From Palaemon carinicauda (taxonomy: Eukaryota; Arthropoda; Malacostraca; Decapoda; Palaemonidae): 64,000 nt of DNA. Positions 26,070 through 40,900 of the stretch are shown one piece after another. The notes under the pieces are model-generated. The model was given only the letters and a program-made list of their open reading frames with translations, was not told the DNA's origin and did not search any database. A program made the translations under genes and the position numbers. The stretch is from positions 715,460 to 779,459 of the forward strand of contig NC_090735.1 in assembly GCF_036898095.1 (NCBI RefSeq). The letters are read 5' to 3'. Every line of letters begins with the position of its first letter. Position 1 is the stretch's first letter.

Positions 26070-29000
26070 ACTCAGTAGGAAGGACCAAGTAGTTGGACCA
26101 TAGAAGAGGAAGAGAAAAAGGAACTTTATTTTGAGGAGGAAATATCCTTTGATGTTGGAGTACAGGCCCTCATCAGTGGATAAAGTACTGACTCAGAGGG
26201 AAGGACCTAGTAGTTGGACCATAAAAGAGAAAGAGAAAAAGGAACTTTATTTTGAGGAGGAAATATCCTTTGATGTAGGAGTACAGGCCTTCATCATTGG
26301 ATAAAGTACTGACTCAGTGGGAAGGACCAAGTAGTTGAACCATAGAAGAGGAAGAGAAAAAGGAACTTTATTTTGATGAGGAAATATTATTTGATATTGG
26401 TGTACAGGCCTTCATCATTGGATAAAGTACTGATTCAGTGGGAAGGACCAAGTAGTTGGACCAGAGAAGAGGAAGAGAAAAAGGAACTTTATTTTGAGGA
26501 GGAAATATCCTTTGATGTTGGAGTACAAGCCTTCATCAATGGATAAAGTACTGACTCAGTGGGAAGGACCAAGTAGTTGGACCATAGAAGATGAAGAGAA
26601 AAAGGAACTTTATTTTAAAGAGGAAATATTCTTTGATGTTGGAGTACAGGCCTTCATCGTTGGATAAAGTACTGACTCAGTGCGAAGGACCAAGTAGTTG
26701 GACCATAAAAGATGAAGAAAAAAAGGAACTTTATTTTGAGGAGGAAATATCCTTTGATGTTAGAGTACAGGCCTTCATCATTGGATAAAGTACTGCCTCA
26801 GTGGGAAGGACCAAGTAGTTAGACCATAGAAGATGAAGAGTAAAAGAAACTTTATTTTGAGGAAGATATATCTTTTGATGTAGGAGTAGAGGCCTTCATC
26901 ATTGGATAAAGTACTGACGGCAGGAAGGACCAAGTAGTTGGACCATAGAAGATGGAGAGAAAAAGGAGCTTTATTTTGAAAAGGAAATATCCTTTGAGGT
27001 TGGAGTAGACCCCTTCATCGTTGGATAAAGTACTGACTCAGTAGGAAGGACCAAGTAGTTGGACCATAGAAGAGGAAGAGAAAAAGGAACTTTATTTTGA
27101 GGAGGAAATATCCTTTGATGTAGGAGTACAGGCCTTCATCAGTGGATAAAGTACTGACTCAGTGGGAAGGACCTAGTAGTTGGACCATAAAAGAGAAAGA
27201 GAAAAAGGAACTTTATTTTGAGGAGGAAATATCCTTTGATGTAGGATTACAGGCCTTCATCATTGGATAAAGTACTGACTCAGTGGGAAGGACCAAGTAG
27301 TTGAACCATAGAAGAGGAAGAGAAAAAGGAACTTTATTTTGAGGAGGAAATATTCTTTGATGTTGGTGTACAGGCCTTCATAATTGGATAAAGTACTGAC
27401 TCAGTGGGGAGGACCAAGTAATTGGACCATAGAAGATGGAGAGAAAAAGGAACTTTATTTTGAGAAGGAAATATCCTTTGATGTTGGAGTACAGGCCTTC
27501 TTCATAGGATAAAGTACTGACTCAGTGGGAAGTACCAAGTAGTTGGACCATAGAAGATGAAGAGAAAAGGGAACTTTATTTTGAGGAGGACATATCTTTT
27601 GATGTCGGAGTACAGGCCTTCATCATTGGATAAAGTACTGACAGTGAGAAGGACGAAGTAGTTGGACCATAGAAGATGGAGAGAAAAGGGAACTTTATTT
27701 TGAGGAGGAAATATCCTTTGATGTAGGAGTACGGGCCTTCATCATTGGATAAAGTACTGACTCAGTGGGAAGGACCAAGTGGTTGGACCATAGAAGAGGA
27801 AGAGAAAAAGGAACTTTATTTTGAGGAGGAAATATCCTTTGATGTAGGAGTACAAGCCTTCCTCATTGGATAAAGTACTGACTCAGTGGGAAGGACCAAG
27901 TAGGTAGACCATAGAAGATGAAGAGAAAAAGGAACTTTATTTTGAGTAGGAAATATCCTTTGATGTAGGAGTACAGGCCTTCATCGTTGGATAAAGTACT
28001 GACTCAGTGGGAAGGACCAAGTAGTTGGACCATAAAAGATGAAGAGAAAAAGGAACTTCATTTTGATGAGGAAATATCCTTTGATGTTGGAGTAAAGGCC
28101 TTCGTGATTGGATAAAGTACTTACTCAGTGGAAAGGACTAAGTGGTTGGACCATAGAAGAGGAAGAGAGAAAGGAACTTTATTTTGAGGAGGAAATATCC
28201 TTTGATGTTGGAGTACAGACCTTCATCATTGGATAAAGTACTGACTCAGTGGGAAGGACCAAGTAGTTGGATCATAGAAGATGAAGAGAAAAAGGAACTT
28301 TATTTTGAGGATAAAATATCTTTTGATGTAGAAGTACAGGCCTTCATCATTGGATAAAGTACTGACTCAGTAGGAAGGACCTAGTAGTTGGACCAGAGAA
28401 GAGGAAGAGAAAAATGAACTTTATTTTGAGGAGGAAATATCCTTTGATGTTGGAGTAGAGCCCTTCATCATTGGATAAAGTACTGACTCAGTGGGAAGGA
28501 CCAAGTAGTTGGACCAGAGAAGATGAAGAGAAAAAGTAACTTTATTTTGAGGAGGAAATATCCTTTAATGTAAGAGTACACGCCTTCATCATTGGATAAT
28601 GTACTGACTCAGTGGGAACGACCAAGTAGTTGGACCATAGAAGATGAAGAGAAAAGGGAACTTTGTTTTGAAGAGGAAATATCCTTTGATGTTGGAGTAC
28701 AGGCCTTCATCATTGGATAGAGTACTGGCTCATTGGGAAAGACGAAGTAGTTCGAACATAGAAGATGAAGAGAGAAAGGAACTTTATTTTGAGGAGGAAA
28801 TATCCTTTGATGTAAGAGTACAGGCCTTCATCACTGGAAAAAGTACTGACTCAGTGGGAAGGACCAAGTAGTTCGATCATAGAAGATGAAAAAAAAAAGG
28901 GAACTATATTTTGAGGAGGAAATATCCTTTGATGTTGGAGTACAGGCCTTCATCATTGGATAAACTGACTCAGTGGGAAGGACCAAGTAGTTCGACCATA

Positions 29001-31990
29001 GAAGAGAAAGAGAAAAGGAACTTTATTTTGAGGAGGAAATATCCTTTGATGTTGGAGTAGAGGCCTTCATCATTGGATAAAGTACTGACTCAGTAGGAAG
29101 GACCAAGTAGTTGGACCATAAAAGAGGAAGAGAAAAAGGAACTTTATTTTGAGGAGGAAATATCCTTTGATGTTGGAGTACAGGCCCTCATCAGTGGATA
29201 AAGTACTGACTCAGTGGGAAGGACCTAGTAGTTGGACCATAAAAGAGAAAGAGAAAAAGGAACTTTATTTTGAGGAGGAAATATCCTTTGATGTAGGAGT
29301 ACAGGCCTTCATCATTGGATAAAGTACTGACTCAGTGGGAAGGACCAAGTAGTTGAACCATAGAAGAGGAAGAGAAAATGGAACTTTATTTTGATGAGGA
29401 AATATTATTTGATGTTGGTGTACAGGCCTTCATCATTGGATAAAGTACTGATTCAGTGGGAAGGACCAAGTAGTTGGACCAGAGAAGAGGAAGAGAAAAA
29501 GGAACTTTATTTTGAGGAGGAAATATCCTTTGATGTTGGAGTACAAGCCTTCATCAATGGATAAAGTACTGACTCAGTGGGAAGGACCAAGTAGTTGGAC
29601 CATAGAAGATGAAGAGAAAAAGGAACTTTATTTTAAAGAGGAAATATTCTTTGATGTTGGAGTACAGGCCTTCATCGTTGGATAAAGTACTGACTCAGTG
29701 CGAAGGACCAAGTATTTGGACCATAAAAGATGAAGAAAAAAAGGAACTTTATTTTGAGGAGGAAATATCCTTTGATGTTAGAGTACAGTCCTTCATCATT
29801 GGATAAAGTACTGCCTCATTGGGAAGGACCAAGTAGTTAGACCATAGAAGATGAAGAGAAAAAGAAACTTTATTTTGAGGAAGATATATCTTTTGATGTA
29901 GGAGTAGAGGCCTTCATCATTGGATAAAGTACTGACGGCAGGAAGGACCAAGTAGTTGGACCATAGAAGATGGAGAGAAAAAGGAGCTTTATTTTGAAAA
30001 GGAAATATCCTTTGATGTTGGAGTAGACCCCTTCATCGTTGGATAAAGTACTGACTCAGTAGGAAGGACCAAGTAGTTGGACCATAGAAGAGGAAGAGAA
30101 AAAGGAACTTTATTTTGAGGAGGAAATATCCTTTGATGTTGGAGTACAGGCCTTCATCAGTGGATAAAGTACTGACTCAGTGGGAAGGACCTAGTAGTTG
30201 GACCATAAAAGAGAAAGAGAAAAAGGAACTTTATTTTGAGGAGGAAATATCCTTTGATGTAGGATTACAGGCCTTCATCATTGGATAAAGTACTGACTCA
30301 GTGGGAAGGACCAAGTAGTTGAACCATAGAAGAGGAAGAGAAAAAGGAACTTTATTTTGAGGAGGAAATATTCTTTGATGTTGGTGTACAGGCCTTCATA
30401 ATTGGATAAAGTACTGACTCAGTGGGGAGGACCAAGTAATTGGACCATAGAAGATGGAGAGAAAAAGGAACTTTATTTTGAGAAGGAAATATCCTTTGAT
30501 GTTGGAGTACAGGCCTTCTTCATTGGATAAAGTACTGACTCAGTGGGAAGTACCAAGTAGTTGGACCATAGAAGATGAAGAGAAAAGGGAACTTTAATTT
30601 GAGGAGGACATATCTTTTGATGTCGGAGTACAGGCCTACATCATTGGATAAAGTACTGACTCAGTGGGAAGGACCAAGTGGTTGGACCATAGAAGAGGAA
30701 GAGAAAAAGGAACTTTATTTTGAGGAGGAAATATCCTTTGATGTAGGAGTACAAGCCTTCCTCATTGGATAAAGTACTGACTCAGTGGGAAGGACCAAGT
30801 AGGTAGACCATAGAAGATGAAGAGAAAAAGGAACTTTATTTTGAGTAGGAAATATCCTTTGATGTAGGAGTACAGGCCTTCATCGTTGGATAAAGTACTG
30901 ACTCAGTGGGAAGGACCAAGTACTTGGACCATAAAAGATGAAGAGAAAAAGGAACTTCATTTTGAGGAGGAAATATCCTTTGATGTTGGAGTAAAGGCCT
31001 TCGTGATTGGATAAAGTACTTACTCAGTGGAAAGGACTAAGTGGTTGGACCATAGAAGAGGAAGAGAGAAAGGAACTTTATTTTGAGGAGGAAATATCCT
31101 TTGATGTTGGAGTACAGACCTTCATCATTGGATAAAGTACTGACTCAGTGGGAAGGACCAAGTAGTTGGATCATAGAAGATGAAGAGAAAAAGGAACTTT
31201 ATTTTGAGGATAAAATATCTTTTGATGTAGAAGTACAGGCCTTCATCATTGGATAAAGTACTGATTCAGTAGGAAGGACCTAGTAGTTGGACCAGAGAAG
31301 AGGAAGAGAAAAATGAACTTTATTTTGAGGAGGAAATATCCTTTGATGTTGGAGTAGAGGCCTTCATCATTGGATAAAGTACTGACTCAGTGGGAAGGAC
31401 CAAGTAGTTGGACCATAGAAGATGAAGAGAAAAAGGAACTTTATTTTGAGGAGGAAATATCCTTTGATGTTGGAGTACAGGTCTTCATCATTGGATAAAG
31501 TACTGACTCAATGGGAAGGACCAAGTAGTTGGACCAGAGAAGATGAAGAGAAAAAGGAACTTTATTTTGAGGAGGAAATATCCTTTAATGTAAGAGTACA
31601 CGCCTTCATCATTGGATAAAGTACTGACTCAGTGGGAACGACCAAGTAGTTGGACCATAGAAGATGAAGAGAAAAGGGAACTTTGTTTTGAAGAGGAAAT
31701 ATCCTTTGATGTTGGAGTACAGGCCTTCATCATTGGATAGAGTACTGGCTCAGTGGGAAAGACGAAGTAGTTCGAACATAGTAGATGAAGAGAGAAAGGA
31801 ACTTTATTTTGAGGAGGAAATATCCTTTGATGTAAGAGTACAGGCCTTCATCACTGGAAAAAGTACTGAATCAGTGGGAAGGACCAAGTAGTTCGATCAC
31901 AGAAGATGAAAAAAAAAGGAACTATATTTTGAGGAGGAAACATCCTTTGATGTTGGAGTACAGGCCTTCATCATTGGATAAACTGACTCA
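26070..31990 (+). repeat. About 3.02-kb (about 25-monomer) higher-order repeat, two copies
   Basis: Ordered variant monomers recur at an offset of about 3,018-3,020 bp: 'ttttaaagaggaaatattc' near 26,610 and 29,628, 'tactgacggcagg' near 26,913 and 29,931, 'gtagaccccttcatcg' near 27,004 and 30,022, 'gatagagtactggctca' near 28,717 and 31,737. Copy 2 has internally lost a stretch near 30,640 and gained a monomer pair near 31,400. The same order is also present in 16,430-19,112 and its duplicate, so this unit was probably amplified before the 5.5-kb duplication. Confidence 0.78.
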
Positions 31991-34900
31991 GTGGGAAGGA
32001 CCAAGTAGTTCGACCATAGAAGAGAAAGAAAAAAGGAACTTTATTTTGATGAGGAAATATCCTTTGATGTTGGAGTACAAGCCATCATCATTGGATAAAG
32101 TACTGACTCAGTGGGAAGGACCAAGTAGTTGGACCATAGAAGAAGAAGAGAAGACGAAACTTTATTTTGAGGAGGAAATATCCTTTGATGTAGGAGTACA
32201 GGCCTTCGTCATTGGATAAAGTACTGACTCAGTGGGAAGGACAGAGTAGTTGGACCATAGAAGATGAAGAGAAAAACGAATTTTATTTTTAGGAGAAAAT
32301 ATCCTTTTATATAGGAGTTCAGGCCTTCATTATTGGATAAAGTACTGACTCATTGCAAAGGACCAAGTAGTTGGACCAGAAAAGATGAAGAGAAAAAGGA
32401 ACTTTATTTTGAGGAGAAAATATCCTTTGATGTTGGAGTACAGGCCCTCGTCATTGGATAAAGTACTGACTCTCTGGGAAGGACCAAGTAGTTAGACCAT
32501 AGAAGATGAAAAAAATTGAACTTTTTTTTGAGGAGGAAATATCCTTTGATGTAGGATTACAGGTCTTCATCATTGGATAAAGTACTGACTCATTGGGAAA
32601 GACGAAGTAGTTGGACCATAGAAGATGAAGAGAAAGAGAACTTTATTTTGAGGAGGAAATATCCTTTGATGTTGGAGTACAGTCCTTCGTAATTGGATGA
32701 AGTACTGACTCAGTGGGGAGGACCAAGTGGTTGATCCATAAAAGTAGAAGAGAAAAAGGAACTTTATTTTTAGGATGAAATATCCTTTGATGTTGGAGTA
32801 AAGGCCTTCAACATTGGATAAAGTACTGACTCAGTGGGAAGGACCAAGTAGTTCGATCATAGAAGATGGAAAAAAAAGGAACTATATTTTGAGGAGGAAA
32901 TATCCTTTGATGTTGGAGTACAGGCCTTCATCATTGGATAGAGTACTGGCTCAGTGGGAAAGACGAAGTAGTTGGATCATAGAATATGAAGAAAAAAAGG
33001 AACTTTATTTTGAGGAGAAAATATCTTTTGATGTAGGAGTACACGCCTTCATCATTGGATAAAGTAATGACTCGGGTGGGAAGGACCAAGTAGTTGGACC
33101 ATAGAAGAGGAAGAGAAAAAGGAACTTTATTTTGAGGAAGAAATATCCTTTGATGTTGGAGTACAGGCCTTCATCATTGGATAAAGTACTGACTCAGTTG
33201 GAAAGACCAAGTAGTTGGACCATAGAAGATGGATAGAAAAAGGAACTTCATTTTGAGGAGGAAATATCCTTTGATGTAGGAGTACAGGCCTTCGTGATTG
33301 GATGAAGTACTGACTCAATAAGAAGGACCAAGTAGATGGACCATAGAAGATGGATAGAAAGAGGAACTTTATTTTGAGGAGGAAATATCCTTTGATGTAG
33401 GAGTACAGGCCTTCGTGATTGGATAAAGTACTGACTCAGTGGGAAGGACCAAGTAGTTGGACCATAGAAGATGGATAGAAAGAGGAACTTTATTTTGAGG
33501 AGGAAATATCCTTTGATGTAGGAGTACAGGCCTTCGTGATTGAATGAAGTACTGACTCAGTGGGAAGGACCAAGTAGTTGGACCATAGAAGAGGAAGAGA
33601 AAAAGGAACTTTATTTTTAGGAGGAAATATCCTTTTATGTAGGAGTACAAGCCTTCATCATTGGATAGTGTACTGACTCAGTGGGAAGGAAAAGGTGGTT
33701 GGACCATAGAAGAGGAAGAGAAAAAGGAACTTTATTTTGAGAAGGAAATATCCTTTGATGTTGGAGTACAGGCCTTCATCATTGGATAAAGTACTGACTC
33801 AGTGGGAAGGAAAAGGTGGTTGGACCATAGAAGAGGAAGAGAAAAAGGAACTTTATTTTGAGGAGGAAATATCCTTTGATGTTGGAGTACAGGCATTCAT
33901 CAATTGATAAAGTACTGACTCAGTGGGAAGGACCTAGTAGTTGGACCATAAAAGAGAAAGAGAAAAAGAAACTTTATTTTGAGGAGGAAATATCCTTTGA
34001 AATAGGAGTACAGGCCTTCATCATTGGATAAAGTACTGACTCAGTGGGAAGGACCAAGTAGTTGGACCATAGAAGATGAAGAGAAAAAGGAACTTTATTT
34101 TGAGGAGGAAATATCCTTTGATGTTAAAGTACAGGCCTTCATCATTAGATAAAGTAGTGACTCAGTGGGAAGGACCAAGTAGTTGGACCATAGAAGCTGA
34201 AGAGAAAAAGGAACTTTATTTTGAGTAGGAAATATCCTTTGATGTTGGAGTACAGGCCTTCATCATTGGATAAAGTACTGACTCAGTGGGAAGGAAAAGG
34301 TGGTTGGACCATAGAAGAAGAAGAGAAAAAGGAACTTTATTTTGAGGAGGAAATATCCTTTGATGTTGGAGTACAGGCATTCAGCAATTGATAAAGTACT
34401 GACTCAGTGGGAAGGACCTAGTAGTTGGACCATAAAAGAGAAAGAGAAAAAGAAACTTTATTTTGAGGAGGAAATATCCTTTGATGTTGGAGTACATGCA
34501 TTCATCATTGGATAAAGTACTGCCTCAGTGGGAAGGACCAAGTAGTTGGACCATAGTAGATGGAGAGAAAAAGGAACTTTATTTTGAGAAGGATATATCC
34601 TTTGATGTAGGAGTACAGGCCTTCATGATTGGATAAAGTACTGACTCAGTGGGAAGGACCAAGTAGTTGGACCATAGAAGAGGAAGAGAAAAAGGAACTT
34701 TATTTTGAGGAGGGAATATCCTTTGATGTTGGAGTACAAGCCTTCATCGTTGGATAAAGTACTAACTCAGTGGGAAGGACCACGGAGTTGGATCATAGAA
34801 GATGAAGAGAAAAAGGAACTTTATTTTGAGGAGGAAATATCCTTTGATAAAGGAGTAGAGACCTTCATCATTGGATAAAGTACTGAATCAGTAGGAAGGA

Positions 34901-37900
34901 CCAAGTAGTTGGACCATAGAAGATGAAGAGAAATAGGAACTTCATTTTGAGGAGTGAATATCCTTTGATGTAGGAGTACACGCCTTCATTATTGAATAAA
35001 GAACTGACTCAGTGGGAAGGACCAAGTAGTTGGACCATAGAAGATGAAGAGAAATCGGAACTTTGTTTTGAGGAGGAAATATCCTTTAATGTTGGAGTAC
35101 AGGCCTTCATCATTGGATAAAGTACTGACTCAGTGGGAAGGACCAAGTAGTTGGATCATAGAAGATGAAGAGAAAAGGGAACTTTATTTTGAGGAGGACA
35201 TATCTTTTGATGTAAGAGTACAGGCCTTCATCATTGGATAAAGTAGTGACTCAGTGGGAAGGACCAAGTAGTTGGACCATAAAAGATGAAGAGAAAAAGG
35301 AACGTAATTTTGGGGAGGAAATATCCTTTGATGTTAGAGTACAGGCCTTCATCATTAGATAAAGTACTGACTCAGTGGGAAGGACCAAGTAGTTGAACCA
35401 TAGAAGATGAAGAGAAAAAGGAACTATATTTTGAGGAGGAAATATCCTTTGATGTTGGAGTAGAGGCCCTCATCATTGGACAAAGTACTGACACAGTGGG
35501 AAAGACCAAATAGTTGGACCATAGAAGATGAAGAGAAAAAGGAACTTTATTTTGAGGAGGAAATAACCTTTGATGTTGGAGTACAGGACTTCATCATTAG
35601 ATGAAGTACTGACTCAGTGGCAAGGTCCAAGTAGTTGGATCATAGAAGATGAAGAGAAATTGGAATTTATTTTGAGGAGGTAATATCCTTTGATGTTGGA
35701 GTACAAGCCTTCATCATTGGATAAAGTACTGACTCAGTGGGATGGACAAAGTGGTTAAACCATATAAGAGGAAAAGAAAAAGGAACTTTATTTTGAGGAG
35801 GAAATATCCTTTGATGTTGGAGTACAGGCCTTCGTTATTGGATAAAGTACTGACTCAGTGGGAAGGACCAAGTAGTTGGACAATAGAAGATGAAGAGAAA
35901 AAGGAACTTTATTTTGAGGAGGAAATATCCTTTGATGTTGGAGTACAGGCATTCATCATTGGATAAAATACTGACTCAGTGGGAAGGACCAAGAAGTTGG
36001 ACCAAAGAATTTGAAGAGAAAAAGGAACTTCATTTTGAGGAGGAAATATCCTTTGATGTTGGAGTACAGGCCTTCATCATTGGATAAAGTACTGACTCAG
36101 TGCGAAGGACCAAGTAGTTGGACCATAGAAGATGAAGAAAAAAAGGAACTTTATTTTGAGAAGGAAATATCCTTTGATGTTGGAGTACAGGCCTTCATCA
36201 TTGGATAAAGTACTGACTCAGTGTGACGGACCAAGTAGTTGGACCAGAGAAGATGAAGAAAAAAAGGAACTTTATTTTGAGGAGGATATATCCTTTGATG
36301 TTGGAGTACAGGCATTCATCATTGGATAAAGTACTGCCTCAGTGGGAAGGACCAAGTAGTTGGACCATAGAAGATGAAGAAAAAAAGGAACTTTATTTTA
36401 AGGAGGACATATCTTTTGATGTAGGAGAACAGGCCTTCATCATTGGATAAAGTACTGACAGTAGGAAGGACCAAGTAGTTGGACCATGGTAGATGGAGAG
36501 AAAAAGGAACTTTATTTTGAGAAGGAAATATCCTTTGATGTAGGAGTACAGGCCTTCGTGATTGGATAAAGCACTGACTCAGTGGGAAGGACCAAGTAGT
36601 TAGACCCTAGAAGATGAAGAGAAAAGGGAATTTCATTTTGAGGAGGAAATATTCTTTTATGTAGGAGTACAAGCCTTCATCATTGGATAAAGTACTGACT
36701 CAGTGGGAAGGACCATGGAGTTGGATCATAGAAGATGAAGAGAAAAAACAACTTTTTATTGAGGAGAAAGTATCCTTTGATAAAGGAGTAGAGGCCTTCA
36801 TCATTGGATAAAGTACTGAATCAGTGGGAAGGACCAAGTAGTTGGACCATAGAAGATGGAGAGAAAAAGGAACTTTATTTTGAGGAAAAAATATCTTTTG
36901 ATGTAGGAATACAGGCCTTCATCATTGGATAAAGCACTGACTCAGTGGGAAAGACCAAGTAGTTGGACCACAAAAGAGGAAGAAAAAAAGGAACTTTATT
37001 TTGAGCAGGAAATATCCTTTGATGTTGGAGTACAGGACTTAATCATTGGATATATTACTGATTCAGTGGGAAGGACCAAGTAGTTAGACCATAGAAGGGG
37101 AAGAGAAAAAGGAACTTTATTTTGAGGAGAAAAAATCCTTTGATGTAGGAGTACAGGCCTTCATCATTGGATAAAGTACTGACTCAGTGGGAAGGACCAA
37201 GTAGTTGGACCATAGAAGATGAAGAAAAAAAGGAACTTTATTTTAAGGAGGATATATCTTTTGATGTAGGAGAACAGGCCTTCATCATTGGATAAAGTAC
37301 TGACAGTAGGAAGGACCAAGTAGTTGGACCATAGTAGATGGAGAGAAAAAGGAACTTTATTTTGAGAAGGAAATATCCTTTGATGTAGGAGTACAGGCCT
37401 TCGTGATTGGATAAAGCACTGACTCAGTGGGAAGGACCAAGTAGTTGGACCATAGAAGAAGAAGAGATAAAGGAATTTCATTTTGAGGAGGAAATATCCT
37501 TTTATGTAGAAGTACAAGCCGTCATCATTGGATAAAGTACTGACTCAGTGGGAAGGACCATGGAGTTGGATCATAGAAGATGAAGAGAAAAAACAACTTT
37601 TTTGAGGAGGAGGAAGTATCCTTTGATGAAGTAGTAGAGGCCTTCATCATTGGATAAAGTACTGAATCGGTGGGAAGGACCAAGTAGTTGGACCATAGAA
37701 GATGAAGAGAAATAGGAACTTTATTTTGAGGAGTGAATATTCTTTGATGTAGAGTACAGGCCTTCAATATTGGATAAAGTACTGACTCAGTGGGAAGGAC
37801 CAAGTAGTTGGACCATAGAAGATGAAGAGAAAAAGGAACTTTGTTTTGAGGAGGAAATGTCCTTTAATGTTGGAGTACAGGCCTTCATCATTGGACAAAG

Positions 37901-37929
37901 TACTGGCTCAGAGGGAAGGACCAAGTAGT

Positions 37930-40900
37930 TGAATCATAGAAGATGAAGAGAAAAGGGAACTTTATTTTGAGGAGGACATATCTTTTGATGTAACAGTACA
38001 AGCCCCCATCATTGGATAAAGTACTGACAGTAGGAAGGACCAAGTAGTCGGACCATAGAAGATGGAGAGAAAAAGGAACTTTATTTTGAGGAGGAAATAT
38101 CCTTTGATGTTGGAGTTCAGGCCTTCGTAATTGGATAAAGTACTGACTCAGTGGGAAGGACCAAGTACTTGGATCATAGAAGATGAAGAGAAAAAGGAAC
38201 TTTATTTTGAGGAGGAAATATCCTTTGATGTAGGAGTACAGGCCTTCATCATTGGATAAAGTACTGACTCAGTGGGAAGGTCTAAGTAGTTGGACCATAG
38301 AAGAGGAAGAGAAAAAGGAACTTTATTTTGAAGAGGAATTATTCTTTAATGTAGGAGTACAAGCCTTCATCCTTGGATAAAGTACTGACTCAGTTGGAAG
38401 GACCAAGTAGTTGGACCATAAAAGAGGAAGAGATAAAGGAACTTTATTTTGAGGAGGAAATAACTTTTGATGTAGGAGTACAGGCCTTCATCATTGGATA
38501 AAGTACTGACTCAGTGGGAAAGACCAAGTAGTTGGACAATAAAAGAGGAAGAGAAAAAAGAACTTTATTTTGAAGAGGAAATATCCTTTGATGTTGGAGT
38601 AATGGCCTTCATCATTGGATAAAGTACTGACTCAGTGGGAAGGACCAAGTAGTTAGACCATACAAAATGAAGAGAAAAAGGAACTCTATTTTGAGGAGGA
38701 AATATCCTTTGATGTAGGATTACAGGCCTTCATCATTGGATAAAGCACTGACTCAGTGAGAAGGACCAAGTAGTTGGACCATAGAAGATGAAGAGAAATA
38801 GGAATTTTATTTTGAGGAGTAAATATCCTTTGATGTAGGAGTACAGGCCATCATTATTGGATAAAGTACTGACTCAGTGGGAAGGACCAAGTAGTTGGAC
38901 CATAGAAGATGAAGAGAAAAAGGAACTTTGTTTTGAGGAGGAATTATCCTTTAATGTTGGAGTACAGGCCTTCATCATTGGATAAAGTAATGACTCAGTG
39001 GGAAGGACCAAGTAGTTGGATCATAGAAGATGAAGAGAAAAAGGAACTTTATTTTGAGGATGACATATCTTTTGATGTAAGAGTTCAGGCCTTCATCATT
39101 GGATAAATTACTGACAGTGGGAAGGACCAAGTAGTTGGACTATAGAAGATGAAGTGTAAAAGGAACTTTATTTTGAGGAGGAAATATCCTTTTATGTAGG
39201 AGTACAGGCCTTCATCATTGGATAAAGTACTGACTCATTGGGAAGGACCAAGTATTTGGACCATAGAAGAGGAAGAGAAAAAGGAACTTTATTTTGAGGA
39301 GGAATTATCCTTTGATGTAGGAGTACAAGCCTTCATCTTTGGATAAAGTACTGACTCAGTGGGAAGGACCAAGTAGTTGGACCATAAAAGATGAAGAGAA
39401 AAAGGAACTTTATTTTGAGGAGGAAATATCCTTTGATGTTGGAGTACAGGCCTTCATCAATGGATAAAGTACTGACTCAGTGGGAAGGACGAAGTAGTTG
39501 GATCATAGAAGATGAAGAAATAAAGGAACTTTATTTTGAGGAGAAAATATCTTTTGATGTAAGAGTAAAGGCCTTCAGCATTGGATGAAGTACTGACTCA
39601 GTGGGAACGACAAAGTAGTTGGACCATAGAAGAGGAAGAGAAAAAGGAACTTTATTTTGAGGAGGAAATATACTTTGATGATGGAGTACAGGCTTTCATC
39701 ATTGGATAAAGTACTGACTCAGTGGGAAGGACCAAGTAGTTGAATCATAGAAGATGAAGAGAAAAGGGAACTTTATTTTGAGGAGGACATATCTTTTGAT
39801 GTAACAGTACAAGCCCTCATCATTGGATAAAGTACTGACAGTAGGAAGGACCAAGTAGTCGGTCCATAGAAGATGGAGAGAAAAAGGAACTTTATTTTGA
39901 GGAGGAAATATCCTTTGATGTTGGAGTTCAGGCCTTCGTAATTGAATAAAGTACTGACTCAGTGGGAAGGACCAAGTACTTGGATCATAGAAGATGAAGA
40001 GAAAAAGGAACTTTATTTTGAGGAGGAAATATCCTTTGATGTAGGAGTACAGGCCTTCATCATTGGATAAAGTACTGACTCAGTGGGAAGATCTAAGTAG
40101 TTGGACCATAGAAGAGGAAGAGAAAAAGGAACTTTATTTTGAAGAGGAATTATCCTTTGATGTAGGAGTACAAGCCTTCATCCTTGGATAAAGTACTGAC
40201 TCAGTGGGAAGGACCAAGTAGTTGGACCATAAAAGAGGAAGAGATAAAGGAACTTTGTTTTGAGGAGGAAATAACTTTTGATGTAGGAGTACAGGCCTTC
40301 ATCATTGGATAAAGTACTGACTCAGTGGGAAAGACCAAGTAGTTGGACAATAAAAGAGGAATAGAAAAAGGAACTTTATTTTGAGGAGGAAATATCCTTT
40401 GATGTTGGAGTACAAGCCTTCATCATTGGATAAAGTACTGACTCAGTGGGAAGGACCAAGTAGTTAGACCATACAAAATGAAGAGAAAAAGGAAATCTAT
40501 TTTGAGGAGGAAATATCCTTTGATGTAGGATTACAGGCCTTCATCATTGGATAAAGCACTGACTCAGTGAAAAGGACCAAGTAGTTGGACCATAGAAGAT
40601 GAAGAGAAATAGGAATTTTATTTTGAGGAGTAAATATCCTTTGATGTAGGAGTACAGGCCATCATTATTGGATAAAGTACTGACTCAGTGGGAAGGACCA
40701 AGTAGTTGGACCATAGAAGATGAAGAGAAAAAGGAACTTTGTTTTGAGGAGGAATTATCCTTTAATGTTGGAGTACAGGCCTTCATCATTGGATAAAGTA
40801 ATGACTCAGTGGGAAGGACCAAGTAGTTGGATCATAGAAGATGAAGAGAAAAAGGAACTTTATTTTGAGGAGGACATATCTTTTGATGTAAGAGTTCAGG